From assembly GCA_002700465.1 (NCBI GenBank), contig PADT01000060.1, positions 1-38,019 of the forward strand: DNA of 38,019 nt. Reading direction: 5' to 3'. Position 1 is the first letter of the stretch. Every line of letters begins with the position of its first letter. Both the position numbers and the translations under genes were made by a program. The notes beneath the pieces are model-generated. The model was not told where the DNA came from, did not search any database, and saw only the letters and a program-made list of their open reading frames with translations. This DNA is from Flavobacteriaceae bacterium (GTDB lineage: Bacteria; Bacteroidota; Bacteroidia; Flavobacteriales; Flavobacteriaceae). Shown piece by piece: positions 15,454-25,612 of this stretch.

Positions 15454-16675
15454 ATTCTTTTAATGACTTTATAATTATATCAACAGCAGAATCTATTTGT
15501 CTTTTATTGATTGTAAGTGGGGGAGCAAATCTAATAATATTTCCATGAGTAGGTTTTGCAAGTAAACCATTATCTCTAAGTTTTAAACAAATATTCCATG
15601 CAGTATCACTTTCATCATGATCATCTATAACAATTGCATTAAGAAGACCTTTTCCTCTTATTAATTTAACAATATTACTCTGGGAAATATATTCATTTAA
15701 TCTTTTTCTAAAGTAATTTCCCATTTCAAATGAATTTTGACATAATTTTTCTTCTTTAACTACATTTAATGCGGCAATTGCAACTTTACATCCCAAAGGG
15801 TTTCCACCATATGTAGAACCGTGTTCACCAGGTTTAATAGTTAACATAATTTCATTGGATGATAATACAGCTGATACGGGAAAAACACCTCCGGAAAGAG
15901 CCTTGCCTAATATCAATATATCTGGCTTAAAACCGTGATGGTCGCAGCAAATCATTTTACCTGTTCTAGCTATTCCAGTTTGGACCTCATCTGCAATAAA
16001 CAAAACATTATTTTTTTTACAAAGATTAAATGCATCTAAAAGATAGTTATCATCTGGAACAACAACTCCCGCTTCACCTTGAATTGGCTCTACCATAAAA
16101 GCAGCAACGTTAGGATCATTTAGTGAGTTTTCTAAAGCAGACAAATCATTATAAGGTATTATCTCATAACCGGGCATAAAGGGACCAAAATTTTTAGTAC
16201 TTAAAGGATCATTTGATGATGAAATAGCTGCTAAAGTTCTACCCCAAAAATTACCTGTAACAAAAATAATTTTAGCACTATTTTCTGGAACACCTTTTTT
16301 TTCATAAGCCCATTTTCTGGCTAATTTTACTGCAGTTTCCCCACCTTCAACTCCTGTGTTCATTGGAAGTACTCTATCATAATCAAAATAATTAGTAATA
16401 AATTTTTCATATTCACCCAACACATTATTATAAAAGGCTCTAGATGTTAATGTCAATTTTGAAGATTGATTAATTAAAGCATCGTTAATTTTTGGATGAC
16501 AATGACCTTGATTAACAGCTGAATAAGCTGATAAAAAGTCAAAATATTTTTTATTATTTACATCCCAAACATATACTCCTTCTCCTTTTTCCAAAACAAC
16601 TGGCAGAGGATGATAATTATGAGCTCCATGACTATTTTCAAGATCAATAAAATAACTGGAATTATCATTTGTCAT
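15437..16675 (-). CDS. rocD: Ornithine--oxo-acid aminotransferase
   Basis: A 412-residue class III aminotransferase very close to the ornithine aminotransferase family: [20 protein letters not shown] near the N-terminus, [17 protein letters not shown] at 45-61, [20 protein letters not shown] at 105-124, GNFWGRT at 141-147, D229 in FIADEVQTG, and PLP-lysine K258 in LGKALSGG. It moves the delta-amino group of ornithine to 2-oxoglutarate, giving glutamate semialdehyde for proline or glutamate. It is the first gene of a unit with the cysteine desulfurase and has a -7 box at 16712-16719. It is unlike the class III aminotransferase at 24357, which belongs to another branch. Confidence 0.95.
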   Translation of the reverse strand: MTNDNSSYFIDLENSHGAHNYHPLPVVLEKGEGVYVWDVNNKKYFDFLSAYSAVNQGHCHPKINDALINQSSKLTLTSRAFYNNVLGEYEKFITNYFDYDRVLPMNTGVEGGETAVKLARKWAYEKKGVPENSAKIIFVTGNFWGRTLAAISSSNDPLSTKNFGPFMPGYEIIPYNDLSALENSLNDPNVAAFMVEPIQGEAGVVVPDDNYLLDAFNLCKKNNVLFIADEVQTGIARTGKMICCDHHGFKPDILILGKALSGGVFPVSAVLSSNEIMLTIKPGEHGSTYGGNPLGCKVAIAALNVVKEEKLCQNSFEMGNYFRKRLNEYISQSNIVKLIRGKGLLNAIVIDDHDESDTAWNICLKLRDNGLLAKPTHGNIIRFAPPLTINKRQIDSAVDIIIKSLKEFETRE

Positions 16676-16711
16676 AAAAACTAAATTATATTAACATTTA
16701 TTATAATATTG

Positions 16712-16719
16712 CAAACCTA
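16712..16719 (-). promoter_or_regulatory. Bacteroidota -7 box for rocD
   Basis: The minus strand reads TAGGTTTG, a full TAnnTTTG match, 36 nt upstream of the rocD ATG in the 100-bp gap shared with the divergent RNA methyltransferase gene. No TTG at the -33 spacing was found. Confidence 0.5.
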
Positions 16720-16775
16720 AACAATAATAGATATAAATTATTGTATTAATTTTAAATAATAAATTTAAAAATATT

Positions 16776-17573
16776 TTGATATATATATCAAGTAAAAACA
16801 ATCCGGTTTATAAAAACATTTCTAAACTTCAGTTTAAAAGCAATAAAAGAAAAGTTAGTAATTCATTTATTGTTGAAAGTCGACAAGATATTAGTCTATG
16901 TAAAGATTTTGGTTTTGAATTTATTGAAATAATTGTTTGTTCTGAACTAATTTCAGAGCAAAACATGAATTACATCAATAATAATTTTGGAAACATTATC
17001 ATTCACGATTTCTCACAAAATCTTTACCAGGAATTAATTTATAAAAAAAAAGGAGACGGCTTGTTAGCTTTAGTTAAATCTAAAGACAATTCATTAAAGA
17101 ATTTTAAACTTTCTAAAAAACCATTTTTTTTAATAGCAGAATCTCCTGAGAAACCAGGTAATATCGGAGCTCTTTTGAGAACCGCTGATGCAGCTGGATT
17201 GGATGGATTAATAATTGCTGATCCAAAAACAGAGCTATACAATCCAAACACAATTAGATCAAGTTTAGGTAGTATTTTTACAATGCAAATAGCTACTGGT
17301 ACAACGGATGAAATTATTAACTATTTAAAAAACAATAATATAAAAATATATTCAACTTTTATAAAAGGAAGTCGCAACTATTTAAATGTTGATTACAATA
17401 AGTCTTGCGCTATTGTAGTTGGAACTGAATCATCACCTTTATCTAAATCTTGGTTTTCAAAATCAGATGAATTGATTACTATCCCCATGAAAGGCAAAAT
17501 GGATTCTTTAAATTTATCTGTAAGTGCTGCAATAGTTATATTTGAAGGATTAAAACAAAGAAATGATAATTAA
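16776..17573 (+). CDS. TrmH/SpoU-family RNA 2'-O-methyltransferase
   Basis: A 265-residue SPOUT methyltransferase. Residues 1-100 form the L30e-like substrate-binding region. The knotted catalytic domain has its three motifs: motif 1 around PGNIGALLRTADAAG (127-141, with N129 and R135), motif 2 IVVGTESS (213-220, E218), and motif 3 IPMKGKMDSLNLSVSAAI (236-253, N246). It transfers a methyl group from SAM to a ribose 2'-OH in rRNA or tRNA. The domain order resembles RlmB/TsnR-type 23S rRNA enzymes; the exact target is not clear. The start is TTG at 16776. Its stop overlaps the M48 protease start by 11 nt, so the two are co-transcribed. Confidence 0.9.
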   Translation: MIYISSKNNPVYKNISKLQFKSNKRKVSNSFIVESRQDISLCKDFGFEFIEIIVCSELISEQNMNYINNNFGNIIIHDFSQNLYQELIYKKKGDGLLALVKSKDNSLKNFKLSKKPFFLIAESPEKPGNIGALLRTADAAGLDGLIIADPKTELYNPNTIRSSLGSIFTMQIATGTTDEIINYLKNNNIKIYSTFIKGSRNYLNVDYNKSCAIVVGTESSPLSKSWFSKSDELITIPMKGKMDSLNLSVSAAIVIFEGLKQRNDN

Positions 17574-18798
17574 CCCAGAAACATTATTTAACGTTCTTAT
17601 TACAATTATAGTACTTAATTTTTTAAAGGATTCTATTTTAGATTATTTAAATTCGACATATTTTAATAACGAAATTCCTGAAATAATAAGTGATATTTAT
17701 GATAATGAAAAGTACTTAAAATCTCAGGAATATAAAAAAACCCAATATAAATTCAATAGAATTTCAAGTATATATAGCTTACTTATTTTACTACTATTCT
17801 TTTATTTTGATGGATTTTTAATTGTAGATAATTACTGTAGATCACTTTTCGATTCTGAAATTGTAATAAGTTTAAGTTTTTTTGGAATTATTTATTTTGG
17901 AAATGATATTCTTAGTATTCCCTTTTCACTTTATTATACTTTTATTATTGAAGAAAGATTTGGCTTCAATAAAACTTCTTTTAAAACATTTATAACTGAC
18001 AAACTAAAATCTTGGTTATTGACAATTTTATTTGGAGGCGGAATACTATGCTTTATAATTCTTCAATTTGAATCTGTTGGACAAAAGTTCTGGATAGTAG
18101 CTTGGGCATTTATGTCCATTCTAACTGTTCTTATACAGGGTCTGTATGCTCAAGTAATTGTTCCTCTTTTTAATAAACAAACAAAGCTTGAAGATGGAGA
18201 GTTAAAAAGTGAAATAGAAAAGTACTCAACAAATGTTGGTTTTAATTTAAGCAATATTTTTGTAATTGACGGCTCCAAAAGATCAACTAAGGCTAATGCC
18301 TATTTTTCTGGATTTGGAAAACAAAAAAGAGTCACTTTATATGATACATTGATAAATAAATTAAATAAAGAACAAATAGTGGCGGTTATAGCTCACGAAA
18401 TTGGTCATTATAAAAAAAATCATATTATTTTTAATTTATTATTCTCAATAATTCAAACAGGAATAATGCTTTACATTCTTTCATTATTAATTTATATGCC
18501 GATTTTTTCTGAAGCACTTAATATTGAAAATCATAGTTTCCATATAGCACTAGTTACATTTTCAATACTTTACACACCCATTTCTGAAATATCATCTTTA
18601 ATATTTAATTTATTTTCTAGAAAATTTGAATATGAAGCTGATGAATATGCTGATAAATCTTTTGATGGAAAATATTTAATTCAAGCTCTGAAAGTATTAA
18701 CTAAAGATAGTTTAAGCAATTTAACACCACATCCAAAATATGTGTGGTGGCATTACTCTCACCCTACCCTGTTAGAAAGAATAAATCAATTACGATAG
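17563..18798 (+). CDS. M48-family membrane zinc protease (Ste24/CAAX-protease-like)
   Basis: A 411-residue membrane protease. An N-terminal half of several membrane helices (about 7-25, 68-90, 100-125, 150-166, 175-200) is followed by the zinc site H278-E-I-G-H282 in IAHEIGHYKKN, two more helices (about 288-312 and 326-350), and the third ligand E358 in FEYEADEYAD. HP(x)4-10 residues near the C-terminus (SHPTLLERI) fit the Ste24 branch. In eukaryotes Ste24 cleaves prenylated proteins; bacterial members are thought to act in membrane-protein quality control. It begins inside the end of the methyltransferase gene and is followed by rel after 27 nt. Confidence 0.92.
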   Translation: MIINPETLFNVLITIIVLNFLKDSILDYLNSTYFNNEIPEIISDIYDNEKYLKSQEYKKTQYKFNRISSIYSLLILLLFFYFDGFLIVDNYCRSLFDSEIVISLSFFGIIYFGNDILSIPFSLYYTFIIEERFGFNKTSFKTFITDKLKSWLLTILFGGGILCFIILQFESVGQKFWIVAWAFMSILTVLIQGLYAQVIVPLFNKQTKLEDGELKSEIEKYSTNVGFNLSNIFVIDGSKRSTKANAYFSGFGKQKRVTLYDTLINKLNKEQIVAVIAHEIGHYKKNHIIFNLLFSIIQTGIMLYILSLLIYMPIFSEALNIENHSFHIALVTFSILYTPISEISSLIFNLFSRKFEYEADEYADKSFDGKYLIQALKVLTKDSLSNLTPHPKYVWWHYSHPTLLERINQLR

Positions 18799-18825
18799 TT
18801 ATTTTTTTTTTAGTTAAATTTATTA

Positions 18826-21027
18826 ATGATGGTAGTCGATTCAATAAAAGAGAATAATCAAATAGCTAAAGAATACAAAGAACTTCTTAAAATTAGTTAT
18901 CAATCATTATCTAAAGATGATAGAAAACTTATTAGGTTAGCTTTTAATACATCTGTTGATGCTCATAAAAATCAAAGAAGAAAATCTGGTGAACCTTATG
19001 TATTTCATCCTATTTCTGTTGCTAAAATAGTTGCCTCAAAAATTGGATTAGACGCAACTTGTATAGCTGCAGCTTTACTACACGATGTGATTGAGGATAC
19101 TGATTATGATGCAAAAAAAATAACTAAGATTTTTGGTAAAACAATTTGCAAAATTGTTGTTGGTTTAACTAAAATATCAAAATTATCCAAAGAGGAAAAT
19201 GTTTCTTTACAAGCTGAAAATTTCAGAAAAATGCTACTTACGTTAAATGATGATGTAAGAGTTATATTAATTAAAATTGCTGACAGATTGCATAATATGC
19301 AGACCTTAGATTCAATGCCACCTGGAAAACAAATTAAAATTGCTTCTGAGACCCTGTATATTTATGCACCTATAGCTCATAGAATTGGTCTTTATGATGT
19401 AAAGTCAGAATTAGAAGATTTAGGTTTGAAATATACAGAACCTGAAATATTCACAGAATTAAAAAATAAAATTGAAGAAACTAAAATTGACCAAGACAAA
19501 TACATAAAAAATTTTTCAAGAAGAATTTCAGATAAATTAAGACCTGAAAATTTAAAATTTAAAATAAACGGAAGACCAAAATCGATATACTCGATAAGAA
19601 ATAAAATTATTAATAAAAATATTACGTTTGAAGAAATTTATGACAAGTTCGCAATTAGAATTATTTATAAATCAGATAGGGAAAATGAAAAATTTATTGC
19701 CTGGAAAATATATTCAATTATAACCGATCATTATACTCCTAATCCTTTAAGATTAAGAGACTGGATTACATCTCCAAGATCAAATGGATACGAGGCGTTA
19801 CATATTACAGTTGTAGGGCCAGGATCAAAATGGGTTGAAGTACAAATAAGATCAGAAAGAATGCACGAAATAGCTGAAAAAGGATTTGCAGCTCATTATA
19901 TGTACAAAGGAGTAAATAAATCTGAAACTGGATTAGAAGAATGGCTGAATAGATTACAAGAGGTATTAGAAAATACTGATACTAATGCAATAGATTTTGT
20001 TGAGGATTTTAAGCTGAATTTATATTCAACCGAAATATTTGTTTTCACACCAGCTGGAGAACTAAAATCTTTATCTAAAGGATCAACTGCATTAGATTTT
20101 GCTTTTAGCGTTCATACAGGTTTAGGATTAAAAACTAGAGGTGTAAAAGTTAATGGAAAAATGGTCCCGCTAAGTCATGTTCTCAATAGTGGAGATCAAA
20201 TTGAAATAATTAAATCAGAAAACACAAAACCATCTTCAAATTGGCTTGATTATGTAAAAACATCTAGAGCAAAATCTAAAATTAGAACAGCATTAAAAGA
20301 AGAAAAAAAGTTATTAGCTGAAGATGGTAAGGAAATATTGAGAAGAAAACTGAAACAATTAAAAATAAAATTTGACGAAAGATCAATTAACGATTTAGGT
20401 AACTTCTTAAAATTAAAAACTAGTTTAGATTTATTTTACAGAGTAGGAATTGGAAAAGTAGACAATAATGAACTCAAAAAATTTGCTAATTACAACAACA
20501 GATTAATTAATTTTTTTAGAAAAAAAATATCAAGAAAACCAAGCCAATTTAATCAAACTGATAAAGAAATTGCCAATAACTTTGATCTAATTGTTTTTGG
20601 AAATGAGGAAGACAAACTTGAATATACTTTAGCAAAATGCTGTAATGCAATTCCAGGTGACGATATTTTTGGATTTGTAACTATTAATGAGGGAATAAAA
20701 ATTCACAAACAAACATGTTCAAACGCTCTTGGTCTTCAATCTAAATTTGCATACAGAATTTTAAAATCCAAGTGGATTGATTCATCATTATTAGAATACA
20801 GCTCAACAATTAGAATTTCGGGAATTGATAATCTAGGAATTGTAAATGAAATAACTAAGCTAATATCAAACACATTGAACATAAATATCAAAAAAATGAG
20901 TTTTGATACGGTAGATAATATTTTTAGAGGCAAAATCACTTTAAAAGTTAGAACAAAAAATATTTTAAATGATTTAATGAAAAGATTAAAAAAAATAAAT
21001 GGTATTGAAAAGGTCATAAGAGAATAG
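18826..21027 (+). CDS. rel: Bifunctional (p)ppGpp synthetase/hydrolase (Rel/SpoT)
   Basis: A 733-residue long RSH protein with the full domain set. The HD hydrolase domain (about 40-195) keeps H61, H86-D87 in LLHDVIEDTD, and D153 in ADRLHNM. The synthetase domain (about 230-360) has GRPKSIYSIRNK (R250, K252) and E338 in WVEVQIRSERMHE. TGS is at about 402-463 (IFVFTPAGELKSL). A linker with CCNAIPGDD (about 606-614) is followed by the ACT domain at about 660-733. Both active sites look intact, so it can make and degrade the starvation signal. Start ATG at 18826 (ATGATG; the second ATG is equally possible). Length and order match Bacteroidota RelA/SpoT proteins. Confidence 0.97.
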   Translation: MMVVDSIKENNQIAKEYKELLKISYQSLSKDDRKLIRLAFNTSVDAHKNQRRKSGEPYVFHPISVAKIVASKIGLDATCIAAALLHDVIEDTDYDAKKITKIFGKTICKIVVGLTKISKLSKEENVSLQAENFRKMLLTLNDDVRVILIKIADRLHNMQTLDSMPPGKQIKIASETLYIYAPIAHRIGLYDVKSELEDLGLKYTEPEIFTELKNKIEETKIDQDKYIKNFSRRISDKLRPENLKFKINGRPKSIYSIRNKIINKNITFEEIYDKFAIRIIYKSDRENEKFIAWKIYSIITDHYTPNPLRLRDWITSPRSNGYEALHITVVGPGSKWVEVQIRSERMHEIAEKGFAAHYMYKGVNKSETGLEEWLNRLQEVLENTDTNAIDFVEDFKLNLYSTEIFVFTPAGELKSLSKGSTALDFAFSVHTGLGLKTRGVKVNGKMVPLSHVLNSGDQIEIIKSENTKPSSNWLDYVKTSRAKSKIRTALKEEKKLLAEDGKEILRRKLKQLKIKFDERSINDLGNFLKLKTSLDLFYRVGIGKVDNNELKKFANYNNRLINFFRKKISRKPSQFNQTDKEIANNFDLIVFGNEEDKLEYTLAKCCNAIPGDDIFGFVTINEGIKIHKQTCSNALGLQSKFAYRILKSKWIDSSLLEYSSTIRISGIDNLGIVNEITKLISNTLNINIKKMSFDTVDNIFRGKITLKVRTKNILNDLMKRLKKINGIEKVIRE

Positions 21028-21059
21028 TGAATTATCAATTTTTAACCTAATTTTACTTT

Positions 21060-21506
21060 ATGAATAAAGAAAAGAATCAGAAAATAGTAAAAGAAGTTTT
21101 TACTAAATTTCTAGACAATAAAAGTCATAGAAAAACACCTGAACGTTTCGCAATTCTTAGTGAAATCTACAACTCCTCAGAACATTTTGACATAGAATCT
21201 TTATATGTCATGATGAAAAATAAAAATTATAGAGTAAGTAGAGCAACATTATATAATACCATAGAACTCCTTTTGGAATGCAAACTTGTAAGAAAACATC
21301 AATTCAGTTCAAATCAAGCTCAATATGAAAAATCTTATTTTGATCATCAGCATGACCATATAATTTTAACTGACACAGGTGAAGTTATTGAGTTTTGTGA
21401 TCCTAGAATACAAAGTATTAAAAAAAATATAGAGGAAATTTTTGGAGTTGAAATTAACAATCACTCCTTATATTTTTATGGAAAAAAAATAAAAAATAAA
21501 ATATGA
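21060..21506 (+). CDS. Fur-family transcriptional regulator without CxxC zinc pairs
   Basis: A 148-residue Fur-family repressor. The winged helix is at about 24-80 ([34 protein letters not shown]), and the dimer domain keeps the metal-site segment FDHQHDH (94-100) and FCDPRIQ. The usual structural zinc motif CxxC after HDH is replaced by TDT ([13 protein letters not shown]), and the second Cys pair is also missing. Bacteroidota have such a Fur branch, so this is likely normal for the lineage but implies different metal handling. It overlaps purA by 4 nt (ATGA), a tight pairing seen in Flavobacteria. It may sense iron, another metal or peroxide; which one cannot be told here. Confidence 0.9.
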   Translation: MNKEKNQKIVKEVFTKFLDNKSHRKTPERFAILSEIYNSSEHFDIESLYVMMKNKNYRVSRATLYNTIELLLECKLVRKHQFSSNQAQYEKSYFDHQHDHIILTDTGEVIEFCDPRIQSIKKNIEEIFGVEINNHSLYFYGKKIKNKI

Positions 21507-22774
21507 AAGTTGATTTACTACTTGGTTTACAGTGGGGAGATGAAGGTAAAGGTAAAATAGTTGATGTATTGACGAAAAACTATGATATTATTGCAAGGTT
21601 TCAGGGAGGACCTAATGCAGGACACACTCTGGAGTTTGACGGAATAAAGCATGTGTTACACACTATACCCTCAGGAATATTTCATCAAGAATCAATGAAT
21701 TTAATTGGAAATGGTGTTGTGATTGATCCTGTCATTTTTGAAAAAGAAATTGAAAAATTAAAGCCTTTTAATATTAATTTTTCAAAAAGTTTGTGCATTT
21801 CAAGAAAAGCACATTTAATTTTACCTACACACAGACTTCTTGACGCGGCATCCGAACTTTCAAAAGGAAAATCTAAAATTGGATCAACACTCAAAGGAAT
21901 TGGACCTACTTACATGGACAAAACTGGAAGAAATGGAATTAGAATTGGTGATATTGAACTTCCCGAATTCCTTAATAAATATAGGAAATTAGCTAATAAA
22001 CATGAATCAATGATTAAAAGTTATAATGTTGATTTACAATATGATTTAGCTGAGCTTGAGGAAGATTTTTTTAATGCAATCGAAAATATAAAATCAATAC
22101 CGTTTATCGATAGTGAAAACTATATTTTTAATGAATTAGACAATAATAAAAATATACTAGCTGAAGGTGCACAAGGTTCGCTACTTGACATTGATTTTGG
22201 AACTTATCCATTTGTAACTTCCTCGAACACAACTGCTGCTGGAGCATGTACAGGATTAGGAGTTCCTCCAAATAAAATTAAAGATGTATTTGGTATTTTT
22301 AAAGCCTATACCACTAGAGTTGGAAGTGGTCCATTTCCAACTGAACTTTTTGATGATAACGCCAAAAGAATGAGTAAGGTTGGTAATGAATTTGGTGCAA
22401 CAACAGGAAGACCTAGACGATGTGGATGGTTAGATTTAGTAGCTTTGAAGTATGCGGTTAAAGTAAATGGAGTGACTAAATTGATGATGATGAAAGGTGA
22501 TGTACTATCCGGATTTAAAAACATTAAAATTTGCACTTCCTACAATTATAACGGAAAGAAAATCGATCATTTTCCATTTTCTGTTGACTCAAAAAAAATA
22601 AAACCTATTTATACAGAATTTAAAGGTTGGGATGAAGATATAAGTAAAATAAAAAAAGAGAATTCATTTCCAAAAACATTTATGGATTATGTTTCCTACA
22701 TAGAAAATGAATTGCAGGTTCCAATCGCAATTATATCTGTTGGACCTGACAGAACTCAAACAATAATTCGTTAA
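21503..22774 (+). CDS. purA: Adenylosuccinate synthase
   Basis: A 423-residue enzyme of normal length that joins IMP and aspartate using GTP, the first step from IMP to AMP. The P-loop-like [11 protein letters not shown] (8-18) contains the catalytic D13, GPNAGH (36-41) holds the catalytic H41, and [26 protein letters not shown] and [12 protein letters not shown] are the IMP and GTP binding blocks. The ATG at 21503 overlaps the TGA of the Fur gene. The OstA-like gene starts 6 nt after its stop, so the three are one transcript. Confidence 0.98.
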   Translation: MKVDLLLGLQWGDEGKGKIVDVLTKNYDIIARFQGGPNAGHTLEFDGIKHVLHTIPSGIFHQESMNLIGNGVVIDPVIFEKEIEKLKPFNINFSKSLCISRKAHLILPTHRLLDAASELSKGKSKIGSTLKGIGPTYMDKTGRNGIRIGDIELPEFLNKYRKLANKHESMIKSYNVDLQYDLAELEEDFFNAIENIKSIPFIDSENYIFNELDNNKNILAEGAQGSLLDIDFGTYPFVTSSNTTAAGACTGLGVPPNKIKDVFGIFKAYTTRVGSGPFPTELFDDNAKRMSKVGNEFGATTGRPRRCGWLDLVALKYAVKVNGVTKLMMMKGDVLSGFKNIKICTSYNYNGKKIDHFPFSVDSKKIKPIYTEFKGWDEDISKIKKENSFPKTFMDYVSYIENELQVPIAIISVGPDRTQTIIR

Positions 22775-22780
22775 AAAAAT

Positions 22781-24355
22781 TTGAAACTTAAATTATCAAT
22801 AATTTTAATATTACTATTTAATGTTCTTTTATCTCAAGAAAAAAAGATTATTCAAATAATAGAGGCTGGCTCATTTGATAAAAATGAATTAGATCTTCCG
22901 GGAGCAAATATTTTAAAAAAGAACGACAATTTAAGAGTTCATCTTTTACATGACGGAATGGATATTTGGTCTAATTATGCTCTATTCTACAAGAAAAACA
23001 ATTCATTTAAAGCAAGAGGAGATGTTGTAGTTAAACAAGGTGATAGTATTGAGCTTTACAGTGAAAAATTGGAATACGATGGAAATAGTAGAAAGATTAT
23101 TGCAAAAAGTAATGTAATATTTAAAAACAATAATACTACATTAAAAACTCAGATATTATTTCATGACAGAGACTTAAAAGAAATATATTTTGAAAAAGGT
23201 GGAGTAATAAAAGATTCTTCAAATACAATAAAAAGCACTGAGGGAAAATATTATTTAGAAAACTCTAAATATGAATTTAATAAAAGAGTAAACGTTTATA
23301 ACAACGACACTGATATCAAATCTTTTAAGCTGGACTATTATAGTGATACTGAAAAAGTTTTTTTTTATGGACCAACTGTAATAACAGGTCAAGATTATAG
23401 AATTTTTAGTGAAAAAGGTTTTTACAACACCAAAACTAAAAATGGATTTTTTAATACAAAAGCAAAAATAGAATATAGTAACAGAACTATTACAGGAGAC
23501 AGTTTAATATTTGATGATTTAAAAAAATATGCATCGGGAAAAAATAATGTGACAATACTTGACACAATAAATAAAACTATTATAAAAGGTAATTTTGCAG
23601 AAATTTTCAAAGAACTTGACTCAGCTATGATAACAAGAAATTCGTATGCAATTAAACTTCTAGAAAAAGATTCTTTATTTATTAAAGCTGATACTCTATT
23701 TGCTATTGGACCAGATAAGAATAGGATCATCAAAGGAAGGTATGACGTAAAATTTTTTAAAAATAATATGAGTGGCAAATCTGATAAATTTATAATGAAT
23801 CAGAAAAATGGATTAATTAAACTCTTAAGAAACAAACTCTCTGAAAGAGAACAACAAATATTAACAAGTAAAGAAATTTCTAAAAAAAATCCTGTGATTT
23901 GGAACGGAGAAAGTCAAATGACAGGTGACGAAATACATATAATCAGAAATATAAAAACTAATAGACTTGATTCATTAAAAATTTTAAATAATGCATTTGT
24001 TATTGAAAAAGACAGTTTTGGAATTAACAATTATAATCAAATGAAAGGAATTGATCTATTTGGAAATTTCAAAGATAATGAATTAGAAAAAATAAGATTA
24101 AACAGAAATACTGAAATGATATATTATTTATATGACGAAGAAAGCAAAGAATTAATAGGAATTGATAAAGCAATTTGTAGTTCAATTTTAATGACAATTA
24201 ATAATAATAAAATTGATGAAATAATTTTTTATACTAATCCAGAAGGAAAAGTATATCCAGAGATGGAACTTGAAATAAATGAAAAAATTTTAAATGGTTT
24301 TAATTGGAGAATCAATGAAAAGATTTTAAATAAAGAGAATCTAATTAATAACTAA
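22781..24355 (+). CDS. OstA-like (LptA/LptD-N-type) exported protein
   Basis: A 524-residue protein with a signal peptide (about 1-19) followed by repeated beta-strand units of the OstA/LptA kind: FKARGDVVVKQGDSIELYSE, LEYDGNSRKIIAKSNVIFKN, GFFNTKAKIEYSNRTITGDS. These build the jelly-roll that carries lipopolysaccharide across the periplasm in LptA and the N-part of LptD. The protein has no large beta-barrel, so it is more like a long LptA bridge. Starts with TTG 6 nt after purA. The gene order OstA-like, class III aminotransferase, TPR, DUF368 is a lasting flavobacterial neighbourhood and points to envelope assembly. Confidence 0.87.
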   Translation: MKLKLSIILILLFNVLLSQEKKIIQIIEAGSFDKNELDLPGANILKKNDNLRVHLLHDGMDIWSNYALFYKKNNSFKARGDVVVKQGDSIELYSEKLEYDGNSRKIIAKSNVIFKNNNTTLKTQILFHDRDLKEIYFEKGGVIKDSSNTIKSTEGKYYLENSKYEFNKRVNVYNNDTDIKSFKLDYYSDTEKVFFYGPTVITGQDYRIFSEKGFYNTKTKNGFFNTKAKIEYSNRTITGDSLIFDDLKKYASGKNNVTILDTINKTIIKGNFAEIFKELDSAMITRNSYAIKLLEKDSLFIKADTLFAIGPDKNRIIKGRYDVKFFKNNMSGKSDKFIMNQKNGLIKLLRNKLSEREQQILTSKEISKKNPVIWNGESQMTGDEIHIIRNIKTNRLDSLKILNNAFVIEKDSFGINNYNQMKGIDLFGNFKDNELEKIRLNRNTEMIYYLYDEESKELIGIDKAICSSILMTINNNKIDEIIFYTNPEGKVYPEMELEINEKILNGFNWRINEKILNKENLINN

Positions 24356-24356
24356 T

Positions 24357-25547
24357 TTGAAAGACAAGTTTTTTAAATACCAAGCACAAACAACTAATAA
24401 CCCAATAAGTCTAGAAGTTTTAAGAGCTGAAGGATCATATATATATGATACAAATAATAAAAAGTATTTAGATTTTGTGGCAGGGGTTTCAGCATCCAAT
24501 CTTGGTCATAAAAATAAAAAAATAAAAAAAGCAGTTTTAGATCAAATTGAAAAGTATTGGCATGTAATGGTTTATGGTGAGTTTGTTCAAGAACCTACAG
24601 TAAAATTATGCGAACTAATTTCAAATAACTTGCCAAATTCTTTATCGAGTACTTACTTAACAAACTCAGGGACAGAGGCTATGGAAGCTGCTATGAAATT
24701 AGCTAAAAGAGTAACAGGCAGAAGCGAGTTTATTGCTGCAAAAAACAGTTACCATGGAAATACACAAGGTGCAATGAGTATTATGGGCTTTGAAGAAAGG
24801 AAAAGAGCATACAGACCTCTTCTTCCGGATATTAATTTCATCGAGTTTAATAACGAAAATGATATTACTCTAATTAATAGTAAAACATCAGCAGTAATTC
24901 TTGAAACAATTCAAGGTGGAGCTGGGTTTATAACACCATCAAAAAACTATTTAAAAAAAATAAAAAATCAGTGTCAAAAAGTAGGTGCTCTTTTAATACT
25001 TGATGAAATACAACCAGGCATTGGAAGAACTGGAAAATTATTTGCTTTTGAACATTATGGAATTATACCTGATATTTTAGTTTATGGAAAAGGATTAGGT
25101 GGAGGATTTCCAATTGGGGCTTTATCCTCAAGTTTTAACAACATGAGCTTATTTAAAGAAAACCCAATACTAGGTCATATTACAACTTTTGGAGGTCATC
25201 CCGTAATTTCTGCTGCTGCTTATGCTAATCTTAAAGAAACTTTAGCTTCTGGCATAATAGGTTTAGTTAATCAAAAGGAAAGTTTATTTAGAAAATATTT
25301 AAAACATGAACTAATTGACGAAATAAGAGGAAAAGGATTAATGCTAGCAATAATCTTGAAAGAAAACAAAATAACTTCAAAGCTTGTTTCCAAAAGCTTA
25401 GAAAAGGGGTTAGTTCTATTTTATTTACTTTTTGAAACTAAAGCTGTCAGAATCACACCTCCCCTTACTATTAGTAACAATGAGATAAAAGAAGGTTGTA
25501 AAATTATTTTACAAACACTTGACGAAATAAAAAACTCTGTTCATTAA
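24357..25547 (+). CDS. Class III PLP aminotransferase
   Basis: A 396-residue PLP-dependent class III aminotransferase. Landmarks: LDFVAGVSASNLGHKN at 38-53, TNSGTEAMEAAMKLA at 102-116, SYHGNTQGAMSIMG at 131-144, D216 in ILDEIQPGIGRTG, and PLP-lysine K245 in VYGKGLGGGFPIGA. The family includes acetylornithine, ornithine, 4-aminobutyrate and succinyl-diaminopimelate transaminases, and the sequence does not settle which. With dapD in the same genome a diaminopimelate role is possible but not shown. TTG start at 24357, 1 nt after the OstA-like stop. Different from rocD at 15437, so not a local duplicate. Confidence 0.9.
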   Translation: MKDKFFKYQAQTTNNPISLEVLRAEGSYIYDTNNKKYLDFVAGVSASNLGHKNKKIKKAVLDQIEKYWHVMVYGEFVQEPTVKLCELISNNLPNSLSSTYLTNSGTEAMEAAMKLAKRVTGRSEFIAAKNSYHGNTQGAMSIMGFEERKRAYRPLLPDINFIEFNNENDITLINSKTSAVILETIQGGAGFITPSKNYLKKIKNQCQKVGALLILDEIQPGIGRTGKLFAFEHYGIIPDILVYGKGLGGGFPIGALSSSFNNMSLFKENPILGHITTFGGHPVISAAAYANLKETLASGIIGLVNQKESLFRKYLKHELIDEIRGKGLMLAIILKENKITSKLVSKSLEKGLVLFYLLFETKAVRITPPLTISNNEIKEGCKIILQTLDEIKNSVH

Positions 25548-25612
25548 TTTGTTAAAAAGAATTATTTTTTTTTCTTAAACAAAATAAATCTGACAATATC
25601 TTTACATTTTAA

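Noticed and set aside
23422-23778. 118-residue open frame opposite the OstA-like gene
   Set aside because: Antisense shadow; no start context and no motif. Similar shadows at 20736-21038, 28719-28901 and 30005-30187 were dropped for the same reason.
24357-25547. Second ornithine aminotransferase or local duplicate of rocD
   Set aside because: Only the general class III landmarks are shared; motifs around the lysine (VYGKGLGGG versus LGKALSGG) and the N-terminus differ too much.
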